Below, in pieces: positions 8,408-18,443 of a stretch of 64,000 bases of DNA. The notes beneath the pieces are model-generated. The model did not search any database. It was not told the DNA's origin and worked only from the letters and a program-made list of their open reading frames with translations. This DNA comes from Bacillota bacterium (GTDB lineage Bacteria; Bacillota; Desulfotomaculia; Desulfotomaculales; Pelotomaculaceae): positions 1 through 64,000 of the forward strand of contig JAKPTB010000143.1 in NCBI GenBank assembly GCA_029555205.1, read 5' to 3'. Numbering within the stretch: the stretch's first letter is position 1; the number at the start of each line of letters is the position of its first letter. Both the position numbers and the translations under genes were made by a program.

Positions 8408-8962
8408 ATGAAAAAGATCCTTTTGCACAGCTGCTGCGGCTCATGCTCGATTTATCCGGTAGATTATCTGAGGGAACAGGGAATGGAAGTCCACAGCTAT
8501 TTCTTCAACCCGAATATACATCCGTACACTGAATTTACAAAGCGCAAGGAAACTATGGAGAAGTATGCTGCTGATACCGGCCTCAAGCTGATTGTTGATG
8601 ATGACTATCGCCTGGAGGAGTTCCTGCGGGGGGTGGCCTACCGGGAGTCCAACCGCTGTATGATTTGCTACTCGATGCGTCTGGAGCGGGCCGCCCAGAT
8701 TGCAAAACGGGGAAAGTTTGACGCTTTTACCACGACCCTACTGGTCAGCCCCTACCAGAAACATGAACTAATCCGGGATGCCGGACAATCTGCCGGGGAC
8801 AAATACGGGGTCCCATTTTACTATGTGGATTTCAGACCGGGCTACAGGGATGCAGCTGCGCGTTCAAGGGAACTGGGTATGTACAGGCAGGCTTACTGCG
8901 GATGCATTTACAGTGAAAAGGAGCGTTACTGCAGGAAGCCAAAAAAGGAGGCTAAAGGTTAA
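8408..8962 (+). CDS. queH: epoxyqueuosine reductase QueH
   Basis: Non-cobalamin enzyme for the last step of queuosine synthesis, reducing epoxyqueuosine to queuosine in tRNA; formerly DUF208. The cysteines expected for Fe-S and active-site ligands are present: LLHSCCGSCS at the N-terminus, NRCMICY in the middle and AYCGCIYSE at the C-terminus. The first ATG (8390) lacks a ribosome site, while GGAG at 8396-8399 suits ATG 8408. queA and tgt of the same pathway lie 1.8 kb downstream, which supports the function. Confidence 0.92.
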   Translation: MKKILLHSCCGSCSIYPVDYLREQGMEVHSYFFNPNIHPYTEFTKRKETMEKYAADTGLKLIVDDDYRLEEFLRGVAYRESNRCMICYSMRLERAAQIAKRGKFDAFTTTLLVSPYQKHELIRDAGQSAGDKYGVPFYYVDFRPGYRDAAARSRELGMYRQAYCGCIYSEKERYCRKPKKEAKG

Positions 8963-9178
8963 ATGTGGGAGTCACTTGGGAAAATGTTCCTTTTTTTCGG
9001 TATATTTATGGTCTTGGTTGGCGGCTTGCTGTTGCTGGGGGGCAGATTGTTCGGACTGGGCCGCCTGCCCGGTGATATTTTTCTGCAAAGGGGCAACTTC
9101 AGTTTTTACTTTCCTGTTGTCACCTGTATTGTTCTCAGCATCCTGCTGACTATTATTCTTAACCTGATTCGACGGTAA
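8963..9178 (+). CDS. DUF2905 small membrane protein
   Basis: 71 residues with two hydrophobic segments flanking the signature GRLPGDI (about residues 33-39), which defines the DUF2905 family. Function unknown. It starts on the base after the queH stop, with AAAAAAGGAGG upstream. The stop codon lies inside the stem of the following terminator. The family often lies close to ruvB and queA in Clostridia, as here. Confidence 0.85.
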   Translation: MWESLGKMFLFFGIFMVLVGGLLLLGGRLFGLGRLPGDIFLQRGNFSFYFPVVTCIVLSILLTIILNLIRR

Positions 9179-9204
9179 GCCGGGGCTTACCATTTTTTAT
9201 TTTT
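9174..9204 (+). terminator. terminator overlapping the DUF2905 stop codon
   Basis: GGTAAGC at 9174-9180 pairs with GCTTACC at 9185-9191 (loop CGGG), followed by two T runs. The TAA stop codon (9176-9178) is part of the stem. Confidence 0.88.
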
Positions 9205-9257
9205 TACAGGAGGATTTTGGAATTATTTGTCGAACACCTAGCTTTTAGTGATAAAAA

Positions 9258-9283
9258 GAATATTATAATAAACTTCATAATTT
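9258..9283 (+). promoter_or_regulatory. possible sporulation sigma-E promoter for the SpoIID-like gene
   Basis: GAATATT (9258-9264) fits the sigma-E -35 consensus, and CATAATTT (9276-9283) resembles the -10 element. The 11-base spacer is slightly short. The downstream gene belongs to a sporulation family, which makes the match worth noting. Confidence 0.3.
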
Positions 9284-9302
9284 TTGCCGGGGGTTCGATA
9301 AA

Positions 9303-10691
9303 ATGTCCACTTATTTCTCCAGAATGATTCTCTGCTTTGCCTCACTTTTTATGCTCTGGCTGACAGCGGCAGGCGCTGCTTATGCAGCTGTTGGGCCCGG
9401 AAATGTCAAAGTAGGCCTGGATGTTCAGTCCGATACACTGGGGTTTAAAACCAGCGGGGCTTACCGCCTGGTTGAGCAATCAACGGGGGAAGAAATAACC
9501 AGGCTGGAGCAGGGTGAGCAGTGGCAGGTCCGGGTAGAGAACGGCCGGATCATGCTTGAGGGACGCAAGGGGCGCCTGGGTCCCTATGCCGGGCCTGTCA
9601 CTGTAAGTGAACTGGATTTGAGCTTCAATGTCCTGAGCGGGTCAGGCCAAGCGGTGGAAAGCAGTTCCAGCGGCCAGTTTTTTGTGCTTAACGGGGAAGG
9701 AGAACTCACCCCCTTTAATTCTGTTGAAAATCCCCATGCCGTAAGTCCCCAAAAGAAAACTGCCCTTGCTGCAGGCGACGGCTTAAACCTTGTATCCCTG
9801 ATTAATGGGGCAGCCTCTGCAAAATACAGGGGAAGTTTGGAGTTCAGGGTGGAAAACGGGAAGCTTGCTGTAGTAAACGAGTTAAATATTGAAGATTACC
9901 TGCGCGGCGTGGTGCCCGCGGAGATCCCACCCGCCTGGCCGAAGGAGGCCCTGAAAGCACAGGCCGTTGCAGCGCGCAACTACGCTCTGCAGCGGGTTGA
10001 GGTCACCAGGGGCAGCAACTATAACGTGGTGAATGATCAATTAAGCCAGGTTTACCGCGGCTACGATGCTGAGACACAAGCTACCAATGAGGCCGTTGAA
10101 GTAACCCGGGGAATGGTCATGACCAGCCGGGGCAGCCTGATTACTGCTTTTTTTCATGCCTGCAGCGGGGGTTATACCGAAAACAGTGAAGACGTCTGGC
10201 TGGAACAACTCCCTTATATTAAAGGAAAAGCCGACCCCTACGACAAAAATGATAAGCACTATAACTGGCAGGTTGACTATACTGTTGAGCAGCTGGTTGC
10301 AAAGCTCCGGGGCTCGGGTTATAACCTTGCCGCTCTGGAAGATATTGAAGAACTGGCCAGAACTTCCTCAGGCGCCAGAATTAAAAGCATTGCTGTATCC
10401 GGTCAGGGGTCTTTGGGGGAACCTGTCCGCATTGTCATATCGAATGCGGACAAGGTGAGACATGCCCTGGGTTTAAAAAGTTCCCTCTTCAACCTGGAAA
10501 AGGTCTACGATCAGGAGGGAATTCTCCAGGGGATAAAAATCCGCGGGTCCGGAAACGGGCACGGCCTCGGGATGTCCCAGTGGGGAGCCCGCGGCATGGC
10601 CGCGCAAGGTTATAATTTCCAGGACATTTTGAAATACTACTATACAGGAGTCGATATTACAGGTGATTATGGCAGGTCAGCGATAAGGTAG
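9303..10691 (+). CDS. SpoIID/LytB domain protein
   Basis: Exported protein of the SpoIID/LytB family. Its members cut denuded glycan strands as lytic transglycosylases during engulfment, or stimulate amidase. A signal peptide covers residues 1-28 (ending AAYA). The SpoIID domain spans about 185-455, with YLRGVVPAEIPPAWP, LKAQAVAARNYAL, FFHACSGGYT and the C-terminal GNGHGLGMSQWGA. The first 180 residues form a less conserved domain. It is in the queuosine region rather than a spoIID operon, so it is probably a paralogue. Confidence 0.88.
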   Translation: MSTYFSRMILCFASLFMLWLTAAGAAYAAVGPGNVKVGLDVQSDTLGFKTSGAYRLVEQSTGEEITRLEQGEQWQVRVENGRIMLEGRKGRLGPYAGPVTVSELDLSFNVLSGSGQAVESSSSGQFFVLNGEGELTPFNSVENPHAVSPQKKTALAAGDGLNLVSLINGAASAKYRGSLEFRVENGKLAVVNELNIEDYLRGVVPAEIPPAWPKEALKAQAVAARNYALQRVEVTRGSNYNVVNDQLSQVYRGYDAETQATNEAVEVTRGMVMTSRGSLITAFFHACSGGYTENSEDVWLEQLPYIKGKADPYDKNDKHYNWQVDYTVEQLVAKLRGSGYNLAALEDIEELARTSSGARIKSIAVSGQGSLGEPVRIVISNADKVRHALGLKSSLFNLEKVYDQEGILQGIKIRGSGNGHGLGMSQWGARGMAAQGYNFQDILKYYYTGVDITGDYGRSAIR

Positions 10692-10743
10692 AGTTAGATG
10701 ATGCGTCCGGCAGAGTGGCTCTCAGTAAGATTAATGGTATATT

Positions 10744-11805
10744 ATGATAAAAATCAACAAGGAGTTGACAAAAACCCCGGTGCATCTTTCTGAATTTGAC
10801 TATTACCTTCCGGAATCGCTGATCGCCCAGGAACCTCCGGGGCAAAGGGGTGACTCAAGGTTGCTGGTTGTCCGGCTTGACTCTGATAAACTGGAACACC
10901 GTCGTTTCAGTGACCTTTTAGAATATTTAAACCCGGGCGATATCCTGGTTATTAACGATACAAAAGTACTGCCCGCCCGTCTGCTGGGAAAAAAGAAAGA
11001 CACCGGAGCCCAGGCCGAAGTGCTGCTTTTGAAAAGGCTTTCCGGCTCCAAATGGGAGGCTCTGGTACGCCCCGGGAAAAGATTGAAAGCCAGCTCAATG
11101 GTGAGTTTCAACAACGGCCTGTTGGAATGCCGTATTTTAGAAAACACGGATTACGGCGGCAGGATTGTGGAATTCTTCTATGAGGGCTCCTTTGAAGAAA
11201 TTCTGGACAGGATTGGGGTCATGCCTCTCCCTCCCTACATAAAAAAACCGCTCTTGGAACAGGAGCGTTACCAGACTGTTTACGCAAGGCAGGCCGGATC
11301 CGCCGCCGCCCCGACCGCCGGGCTTCATTTTTCACAAGAAATGCTGGAACGAATTAAAGAAATGGGTGTGGACATCGCACCCGTGCTCCTGCATGTGGGC
11401 CTGGGAACATTCCGTCCGGTGGAAGTGGATGATATTACCCTCCACCACATGCATGCCGAGTATTACGAAATACCTGAAGCTACCTCCCAGGCCATAGCAA
11501 AAGCCAGATCCGGGGGCGGCAGAGTGATTGCTGTGGGCACCACCACCACCCGCTGTTTGGAAAGCGCAGCGGGTGCAGACGGAAGCGTCAGCCCAGGAGC
11601 AGGTTGGACAGATATCTTTATCTACCCGGGCTACAGGTTTAAGGTCATCGACGGCTTAATCACCAATTTTCATCTTCCGAAATCTACTTTACTGATGATG
11701 GTTTCCGCCCTGGCCGGAAGGGAAAAAATCCTGAGAGCATACGCAGAGGCCGTTCGTGAAAAATACAGGTTTTACAGTTTCGGAGACGCGATGCTGCTCA
11801 TCTAA
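10744..11805 (+). CDS. queA: S-adenosylmethionine:tRNA ribosyltransferase-isomerase QueA
   Basis: Transfers the ribosyl group of S-adenosylmethionine to preQ1-modified tRNA, forming epoxyqueuosine, the substrate of QueH encoded upstream. Family motifs are FDYYLPESLIAQEP near the start, GRIVEF, APTAGLHF and the C-terminal TNFHLPKSTLLMMVSA. ATG 10744 has no ribosome site. AAGGAG at 10759-10764 lies inside the frame, and GTG 10780 would match homologue N-termini but with long spacing, so the start is uncertain. tgt follows at once. Confidence 0.95.
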   Translation: MIKINKELTKTPVHLSEFDYYLPESLIAQEPPGQRGDSRLLVVRLDSDKLEHRRFSDLLEYLNPGDILVINDTKVLPARLLGKKKDTGAQAEVLLLKRLSGSKWEALVRPGKRLKASSMVSFNNGLLECRILENTDYGGRIVEFFYEGSFEEILDRIGVMPLPPYIKKPLLEQERYQTVYARQAGSAAAPTAGLHFSQEMLERIKEMGVDIAPVLLHVGLGTFRPVEVDDITLHHMHAEYYEIPEATSQAIAKARSGGGRVIAVGTTTTRCLESAAGADGSVSPGAGWTDIFIYPGYRFKVIDGLITNFHLPKSTLLMMVSALAGREKILRAYAEAVREKYRFYSFGDAMLLI

Positions 11806-12975
<1,170 letters not shown>

Positions 12976-13062
12976 AGCATATTTTTTAAATATCTTCTTC
13001 AAGAAAGGAATTTTAACCTGGAGGAAGAAAATAAAAAAATAACGGGAAAGGAGGCTTTAAGA

Positions 13063-13362
13063 GTGAACTCACAAACAGTATCCATACTATATATCGTCGC
13101 ACTGTTTGCAATTCTTTATTTTTTAATGATCCGTCCCCAGCAGCAGCGCCAGAAAAAACACCAGGAGATGATTAAAAGTCTTAGACCGGATGACAGAGTT
13201 ACAACGATCGGCGGAATCTTCGGTACAATTGTGAAGTTGAAAGAGGATTCAATTATTTTAAGGATAGCCGATAATGTCCGGATTGAGGTCTTGAAAAACT
13301 CCATCTCCCAGGTTATCAGCAAGGACGAAGAAGAAGAAGGTAAGGTACAGACAAAGGAGTAG
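13063..13362 (+). CDS. yajC: preprotein translocase subunit YajC
   Basis: Small partner of SecDF in the Sec holotranslocon. The 99 residues have one N-terminal membrane segment (about 6-22), the signature YFLMIRPQQQRQKKHQ, and the VTTIGGIFGTIV domain. The C-terminal tail is acidic. GTG 13063 is preceded by AAAGGAGG. A terminator overlaps the stop codon, and an HD-domain gene separates yajC from secD. Confidence 0.94.
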   Translation: MNSQTVSILYIVALFAILYFLMIRPQQQRQKKHQEMIKSLRPDDRVTTIGGIFGTIVKLKEDSIILRIADNVRIEVLKNSISQVISKDEEEEGKVQTKE

Positions 13363-13383
13363 ACCGGCCGTCTACTCTTTTTC
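13357..13383 (+). terminator. terminator at the yajC stop
   Basis: GAGTAGAC at 13357-13364 pairs with GTCTACTC at 13370-13377 (loop CGGCC), followed by T residues. The stop codon is inside the stem. Confidence 0.82.
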
Positions 13384-13521
13384 TAAGTTAAGGTAAATGA
13401 TCTGGGGCGGGTTAAATTTAAATTCCTTCCCGTTTTGATATTTTAATTTTTATTGTCTGCACCCATAGCTGTTCCCGGTACTAACTACCTTTCCTTATTG
13501 GTCCGAGGGGGTTACCCGTTT

Positions 13522-14181
13522 ATGATCACGCTGGAAGATATCAAAAAAGACCCTGTGATCGATGCTTTTATCCGGAAAGGAAACAAGTATTTGGGTGTTT
13601 TAGGTTTTACCGAGCACAGTTACCGCCACGTTAACCTGGTCTCCAGTATAGCCAGGAACATCCTGGAAAGGTTGGGCTATCCCCGGAGGCAGGTTGAACT
13701 GGCCGCCATTGCCGGATACATGCATGATATCGGAAACGTAGTCAGTCGCAACGAGCACGGAATTTCGGGAGCGGTGATAGCCTATCCGATCCTGATGCAG
13801 ATGGGGATGCACCCGGAGGAAATTGCCACTGTTATCTCGGCTATCGCCAACCACGAAGAGCAGTACGGTCACGCTATCAACAGCGTAGCAGCAGCCCTGA
13901 TCGTAGCTGACAAGTCCGACGTGCACCGCTCCAGGGTGCGGAACGCGGACTTTGCTACCTTTGACATTCATGACCGGGTCAACTATGCCGTTGAGCACTC
14001 CTTTCTCTGGGTGGCCGATGATAAGCAAACCATCACCATGGAGTTGACTATCGATATCGATATCTGTCCTGTCATGGAATACTTTGAAATTTTCCTGAGC
14101 AGGATGATTATGTGCAGGAGAGCCGCAAACTTCCTGAAGTGTAAATTCGAACTGGTGGTTAACGGGGCCAAGCTGTTGTAG
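13522..14181 (+). CDS. HD-domain phosphohydrolase
   Basis: 219 residues with the metal-binding HD signature: His in TEHSYRHV, the HD pair in GYMHDIGNVV, His in ANHEEQYGHA and Asp in IVADKSDVHRSR. HD hydrolases of this size act on nucleotides or other phosphate compounds; the substrate is unknown. The open frame starts at 13453, but GAGGGGG at 13505-13511 fits ATG 13522. The gene is inserted between yajC and secD, as in many Clostridia, and has no known secretion role. Confidence 0.85.
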   Translation: MITLEDIKKDPVIDAFIRKGNKYLGVLGFTEHSYRHVNLVSSIARNILERLGYPRRQVELAAIAGYMHDIGNVVSRNEHGISGAVIAYPILMQMGMHPEEIATVISAIANHEEQYGHAINSVAAALIVADKSDVHRSRVRNADFATFDIHDRVNYAVEHSFLWVADDKQTITMELTIDIDICPVMEYFEIFLSRMIMCRRAANFLKCKFELVVNGAKLL

Positions 14182-14219
14182 AATGTTTTTAAATGACGCA
14201 CAAGGGGGAGTAGAACCAA

Positions 14220-15455
14220 ATGAAGTGGGACAAGATCCTGAAATTGCTTGGTATCATTCTGGTCACTGCGGTTGTTGCCGTAGCGGCTGTAAAACCGCTG
14301 ATTCCAGGTGTACAATGGCTTCCATTTACAAATTTAATTAAACAGGGGCTTGATTTAAAGGGAGGCGTCCACGTGGTCCTGGAGGCCATGGATACGCCGG
14401 ATGCGCCGGTAACAGCGGACCGGGTCAAGCAGGCCATGGCCATTATTGAAAACAGGGTTAATGCCTTCGGCGTGGCGGAGCCCGTTGTGCAAATGGAAGG
14501 CTCCCGCCGGATTATTGTGGAACTGGCCGGCATCGATAACCCCGATGAAGCTGTAAGCAACCTGATTAAAACGGCTTACCTGGAGTTTAAAACAGAAGAC
14601 GGAAAAACCGTCCTAACCGGCCGCCAGTTGAAAGACGCCGTGGCAGGGATAAATCCCCAAACCAACCAGGCCGAAGTCAACCTGGAGTTTGAGCCGGACG
14701 GGGCGAAAATTTTCGCGGATGTAACGGCTCAAAACGTGGGCAGGCAGTTAGCCATTGTTCTGGACGGAAATGTGATCCAGGCCCCGGCCATAAGAGAACC
14801 CATTCCCAACGGCAGGGCCCAGATATCCCCCTATGAATCCCTGGATGAGGCACAAAATATCGCCATCCTGCTCCGTTCCGGCTCACTGCCGGTCAAGCTG
14901 GAAGTGATGGAGAAAAGGACCGTGGGGCCCACTCTGGGCTCCGATTCCCTGGATAAATCCATAAAAGCCGGAATTGCCGGCCTCATCGCCATTCTTGCCT
15001 TCATGATCATTTACTACAGGGTACCGGGGCTGGTGGCCAACCTGGCTCTGGTGATTTATACCCTGCTCGTATTGTTGATTTTTGCCGCGCTGCACGTAAC
15101 CATGACCCTGCCGGGCATTGCAGGATTCCTGCTCTCCCTGGGGATGGCGGTGGACGCAAACATTATCATTTACGAGCGCCTGAAAGAAGAAATAAAGAGC
15201 GGTAAGACCCTGCGCTCGGCTATTGACGCAGGATTTAAACGGGCCTTTGTGGCGATTCTGGATTCAAATGTAACCACCCTGATTGCTGCAGCCGTTCTCT
15301 ACTACTTCGGGACGGGACCCATTAAGGGCTTTGCCTTGACTCTCTCAATCGGAATTCTGGCCAGCATGTTTACGGCCATAACCATGACCAGATGGAGCCT
15401 GCACCTGGTAGCTGCAAGTAACCTGGCGCGCAATCCTAAATTGTACGGGGCATAG
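14220..15455 (+). CDS. secD: protein translocase subunit SecD
   Basis: RND-type membrane protein that uses the proton gradient to pull proteins out of SecYEG. Typical features are a first membrane segment (about 7-27), the D1 motif LDLKGGVHVVLEA, and C-terminal membrane segments including MAVDANIIIYERLKEE. The 411 residues suit Firmicutes. GGGGGAG at 14205-14211 lies 8 bases before ATG 14220, and secF follows 11 bases after the stop. Confidence 0.96.
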   Translation: MKWDKILKLLGIILVTAVVAVAAVKPLIPGVQWLPFTNLIKQGLDLKGGVHVVLEAMDTPDAPVTADRVKQAMAIIENRVNAFGVAEPVVQMEGSRRIIVELAGIDNPDEAVSNLIKTAYLEFKTEDGKTVLTGRQLKDAVAGINPQTNQAEVNLEFEPDGAKIFADVTAQNVGRQLAIVLDGNVIQAPAIREPIPNGRAQISPYESLDEAQNIAILLRSGSLPVKLEVMEKRTVGPTLGSDSLDKSIKAGIAGLIAILAFMIIYYRVPGLVANLALVIYTLLVLLIFAALHVTMTLPGIAGFLLSLGMAVDANIIIYERLKEEIKSGKTLRSAIDAGFKRAFVAILDSNVTTLIAAAVLYYFGTGPIKGFALTLSIGILASMFTAITMTRWSLHLVAASNLARNPKLYGA

Positions 15456-15466
15456 GGGGGATTAAT

Positions 15467-16369
15467 TTGTTAAGCTTGCGTGAAAGGATGCCTTTTCACT
15501 ATGTTAAACTCAGGAAATTCTGGTACCTCATCTCTTTGTTATTGATTATACCAGGGCTTATTTCTCTCTGTAGCCAGGGACTTAATCTGGGTATTGACTT
15601 CACCGGTGGGAACCTCCTAGAGCTCCGGTTCAACCAGGCTATTTCCGTGGAGCAGGTCAGGGAGGTGCTGGGCAACTTCGGCCTGGAGGGCGCCTCTATC
15701 CAGCGGAGTGAGGAGACCGATTTTCTAATCCGGACCAGGGAACTAAATGAAGAGGAAAACTCAAGGATCGTCCAGGCGCTTGAGGACAAATACGGTGAGG
15801 TAACTGTGCTGCGTTCCGAGCGGGTAGGACCGGTTATGGGCCGGGAACTGATATTCAAAGCGCTGGGGGCGCTGGCTGCAGCCTCAGTTTTAATGATTAT
15901 CTACATCGCCTGGCGTTTTGAGTTCAAACAGGGGCTTGCTGCCGTAATCGCACTGTTGCACGATGTCTTTATCGTCCTGGGCGCATTCTCCGTTTTCCGC
16001 TTCGAAGTGGACAGCGCCTTTGTTGCCGCCATCCTGACCATTATCGGCTACTCCATTAATGACACCATTGTAATTTTTGACAGGATCCGGGAGAACTTAC
16101 TCAATAAAAAGAAAGGGGAAATTCTGGAGGATACCATCAACGTAAGCCTCTGGCAGACCCTGGCCCGTTCCATCAATACTGTATTGACCGTGGTCATGAT
16201 CCTGGTTGCCCTGCTGCTGCTCGGTGGAGCAACTATTCAAAACATGGTTCTGGCTCTTCTAATCGGCGTTGTCAGTGGCGCTTACTCTTCAATCTTTATA
16301 GCAAGCCCGCTGTGGTTTGATATGAAAAGGCTGGAGAAACAGCCCAAGGCCAGGGCGGCCCGGGCTTAA
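15467..16369 (+). CDS. secF: protein translocase subunit SecF
   Basis: Partner of SecD. Six membrane segments are expected; visible signatures are LNLGIDFTGGNLLELRF in the first periplasmic loop and GYSINDTIVIFDRIREN in the fourth membrane region. 300 residues, full length. TTG 15467 is preceded by GGGGGG at 15455-15460. The gene ends at a strong terminator, closing the secretion unit. Confidence 0.96.
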   Translation: MLSLRERMPFHYVKLRKFWYLISLLLIIPGLISLCSQGLNLGIDFTGGNLLELRFNQAISVEQVREVLGNFGLEGASIQRSEETDFLIRTRELNEEENSRIVQALEDKYGEVTVLRSERVGPVMGRELIFKALGALAAASVLMIIYIAWRFEFKQGLAAVIALLHDVFIVLGAFSVFRFEVDSAFVAAILTIIGYSINDTIVIFDRIRENLLNKKKGEILEDTINVSLWQTLARSINTVLTVVMILVALLLLGGATIQNMVLALLIGVVSGAYSSIFIASPLWFDMKRLEKQPKARAARA

Positions 16370-16383
16370 GACAGAATTAAGTC

Positions 16384-16416
16384 AAAAAGGCGTGTGGAAA
16401 ACCACCGCCTTTTTTG
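16384..16416 (+). terminator. terminator after secF
   Basis: AAGGCG (16387-16392) with CGCCTT (16406-16411), extended by GTGG/CCAC with one bulged T, loop AAAA, then T residues. Confidence 0.9.
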
Positions 16417-16502
16417 TTTATTTGGGGGTATTCGGGACACATTAATGAATAGCCGCCTACCAACTGCATTGGCAGGTAAGAACTGGATGAGGAAGGTTAT
16501 CA

Positions 16503-16799
16503 GTGGAAAGTCAAAATCAACTGCTCAGAATACTGCAGGATAAAATAGAGGAACTGGCCCTGGCGATGGAAAAAATGAAGCTGGCCGAATACGTGCGCCT
16601 CCTTGAAAACCCCTGGCGCCTGATGCATATAAACTTTATCGCCGGTGTGGCCAGGGGGGTGGGCATTGCCGTCGGTTTTACCATTCTTGGAGCTATTGTC
16701 CTCTACTTTTCAAGAAAACTGGTCATGTTGAACCTTCCCCTGATTGGAGACTTTATTGCTGAAATTGTCAGGATGGTCCAGTCGAATATTGGGCCCTAA
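16503..16799 (+). CDS. DUF5665 family membrane protein
   Basis: 98 residues: an amphipathic helix (about 1-35) containing EYVRLLENPWRLMHINFIAG, then one or two membrane segments (about 45-70 and 75-92). The central sequence matches the DUF5665 family of Firmicutes, function unknown. GTG 16503 is preceded by AGGAAGG. The next gene starts 26 bases downstream. Confidence 0.75.
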   Translation: MESQNQLLRILQDKIEELALAMEKMKLAEYVRLLENPWRLMHINFIAGVARGVGIAVGFTILGAIVLYFSRKLVMLNLPLIGDFIAEIVRMVQSNIGP

Positions 16800-16824
16800 T
16801 CTACAAGCATGGAGGTGCAGGCTG

Positions 16825-17508
16825 GTGAAGAAAGAGCTGCTTGCAAGACAGAAGGAGCGTCTTTTGTCAGAGAAGGCTGATTTACTGAAACAGATTGGTT
16901 TCGTAAACGAACAGGGACAGGGGGGACTGGGAGTTCCCCTGGGAGATTCTATTGGAGAACTCTCAACCTACGACAACCATCCTGCAGATGTCGGCTCGGA
17001 AGTGTTTGAACGGAGCAAGGATTTTGCCCTGCGGGAAAGCGCCATGATCAGTGTAGCCGCAATTGATCAGGCCCTGGAAAGGATTAATAACGGGACCTAC
17101 GGTTTTTGTGAAGTGTGCGGCCAGGAAATCCCTCTGGAAAGGCTCCAGGCAATGCCGTCCACAACCCTGTGCCGTGAGTGCAAGGAAGGGGAAGAAAAGA
17201 TACCCCGGGGGGATGAGCGGCCGGTTGAGGAGGATGTCATTGCCAAGACCTTGACTAGAGCTTTCAGCGATGGTCCCGGAGCGGGCTATGACGGGGAAGA
17301 CGCCTGGCAGGAAGTTGCCCGCTACAGTGAAACCACTGAGGAATGGTCAAGGGGAGGCTCCTATTATGGTGATTCCAGGTTAGACAGGGTGGAAGACAGG
17401 GGCGCAGTGGAAGAAGTAGACAATATACCCTACGAAGTGGGCGAAGACGGGGTAATCTATAAAAATTTCCGTGGGTTGGATGATGAGAGCCCTCCCCATG
17501 GAAAATGA
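16825..17508 (+). CDS. TraR/DksA-type zinc-finger protein, YteA-like
   Basis: 227 residues. An N-terminal coiled region (about 1-85) leads to a four-Cys zinc finger (C95, C98, C116, C119) with the family hallmark NNGTYGFCEVCGQEIPLERL. The C-terminus is long and acidic. DksA-fold proteins act in the RNA polymerase secondary channel; this Firmicutes branch (YteA, a sporulation-associated name) has no settled role. The open frame begins at 16744, but GGAGG at 16811-16815 selects GTG 16825. Confidence 0.82.
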   Translation: MKKELLARQKERLLSEKADLLKQIGFVNEQGQGGLGVPLGDSIGELSTYDNHPADVGSEVFERSKDFALRESAMISVAAIDQALERINNGTYGFCEVCGQEIPLERLQAMPSTTLCRECKEGEEKIPRGDERPVEEDVIAKTLTRAFSDGPGAGYDGEDAWQEVARYSETTEEWSRGGSYYGDSRLDRVEDRGAVEEVDNIPYEVGEDGVIYKNFRGLDDESPPHGK

Positions 17509-17646
17509 TGGACAGCTTATTGACATATAAAAGAAAAGCCTGGTAACTGCAGGATATAAAAGAAAAAAGCAGCTTAAGGTAGATGGCTTTCAGGAATAAG
17601 TCCTGTTGCCCTGCTGTATACGTTTCTCTGTTCAGGACGTCCTTAA

Positions 17647-17686
17647 TTAAACCGGTGCATTTGAAGCACACCACTGTCCGGTTTAA
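17647..17686 (+). other. stem-loop in the convergent spacer
   Basis: TTAAACCGG (17647-17655) pairs perfectly with CCGGTTTAA (17678-17686); an inner GTGC/GCAC can also pair. It lies in the 368-base gap between the YteA-like gene and the minus-strand nuclease gene. No gene is supported in that gap. A termination or processing role is possible. Confidence 0.45.
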
Positions 17687-17717
17687 TAAATATACATGAT
17701 GGAAATTCCCCCTGGAG

Positions 17718-17743
17718 CCGGTTAAGACCGGGGAAATAATTTT
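17718..17743 (+). terminator. possible weak terminator
   Basis: CCGGT (17718-17722) pairs with ACCGG (17727-17731), loop TAAG, followed after GGAAATAA by five T residues. It is the second hairpin in the same gap. Confidence 0.4.
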
Positions 17744-17850
17744 TAGTTCAAAATGTCATCCTGTCAGCAGGCAAAGGGAAAGTTTTGAAAAGGTAATGCG
17801 GGTTGGCTGCCTGCCCGTCAGGTTGTCCCCGGGTTAAGTTAACTTCCATT

Positions 17851-17897
17851 ATTGGTGAAGTGATTTTTTAATTCTATTAGTGAAGTGATTTTTTAAT
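17851..17897. repeat. 22-bp tandem duplication at the end of the nuclease gene
   Basis: ATTGGTGAAGTGATTTTTTAAT at 17851-17872 recurs at 17876-17897 with one mismatch, 25 bases apart. The second copy encodes the C-terminal residues and stop of the minus-strand gene, so the duplication rewrote or extended its 3' end. Confidence 0.75.
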
Positions 17898-18356
17898 ATC
17901 GTTGGAACGGGTTGACTCCAGCAATTCTCTCAATTCCTGCTGTTGTTCTTCACTTAAGAGGTCCTTTATAGCCAGGGAATCCTGTGCAACTTTTTCCGAA
18001 ATGTAAATAGGAGTTTCCGTGCGAAGAGCCAGCGCAATGGCATCACTGGGGCGGGAATCCAGTACCAGTTCCTGACCGTTGTGCCACATGTGGATTTCAG
18101 CGAAATAAGTTCCTTCCCTCACATCATTGATAATAATCATGCTGAGTTTGGCCTCCAGACGGTCACAGATGTTTTTTAAAAGGTCATGGGTCAGAGGCCG
18201 GTCCAGTCGGATACCCTGCAGGGCAAAAGCAATGGCGTGCGCTTCGAAGGGTCCCACCCAAATGGGAAGCGCCTTTACCTCTGCTTCATCAACCAGCAGG
18301 ACTACCGGGTTCATCATAACATCGTAGGCGATTTCCTTCACCTTTACCGGGATCAT
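17877..18356 (-). CDS. bifunctional nuclease family protein (DUF151)
   Basis: 159 residues of the BFN/DUF151 family; plant and some bacterial members show DNase/RNase activity. The core is visible as LPIWVGPFEAHAIAFALQG (about 30-49), RPLTHDLL and the acidic-Ser motif LDSRPSDAIALALR. The last residues are encoded within a short tandem duplication. The ATG is preceded by AAGAAGGTGAG on the minus strand. The gene stands alone. Confidence 0.87.
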   Translation of the reverse strand: MIPVKVKEIAYDVMMNPVVLLVDEAEVKALPIWVGPFEAHAIAFALQGIRLDRPLTHDLLKNICDRLEAKLSMIIINDVREGTYFAEIHMWHNGQELVLDSRPSDAIALALRTETPIYISEKVAQDSLAIKDLLSEEQQQELRELLESTRSNDIKKSLH

Positions 18357-18443
18357 TTTCTCACCTTCTTTTCAATGCTGTAATTAGAAAAAGAAAGCGT
18401 TAGAGGGTTTCCCTACCTGTATTCTAAGAGCAAATGCTGTGGA

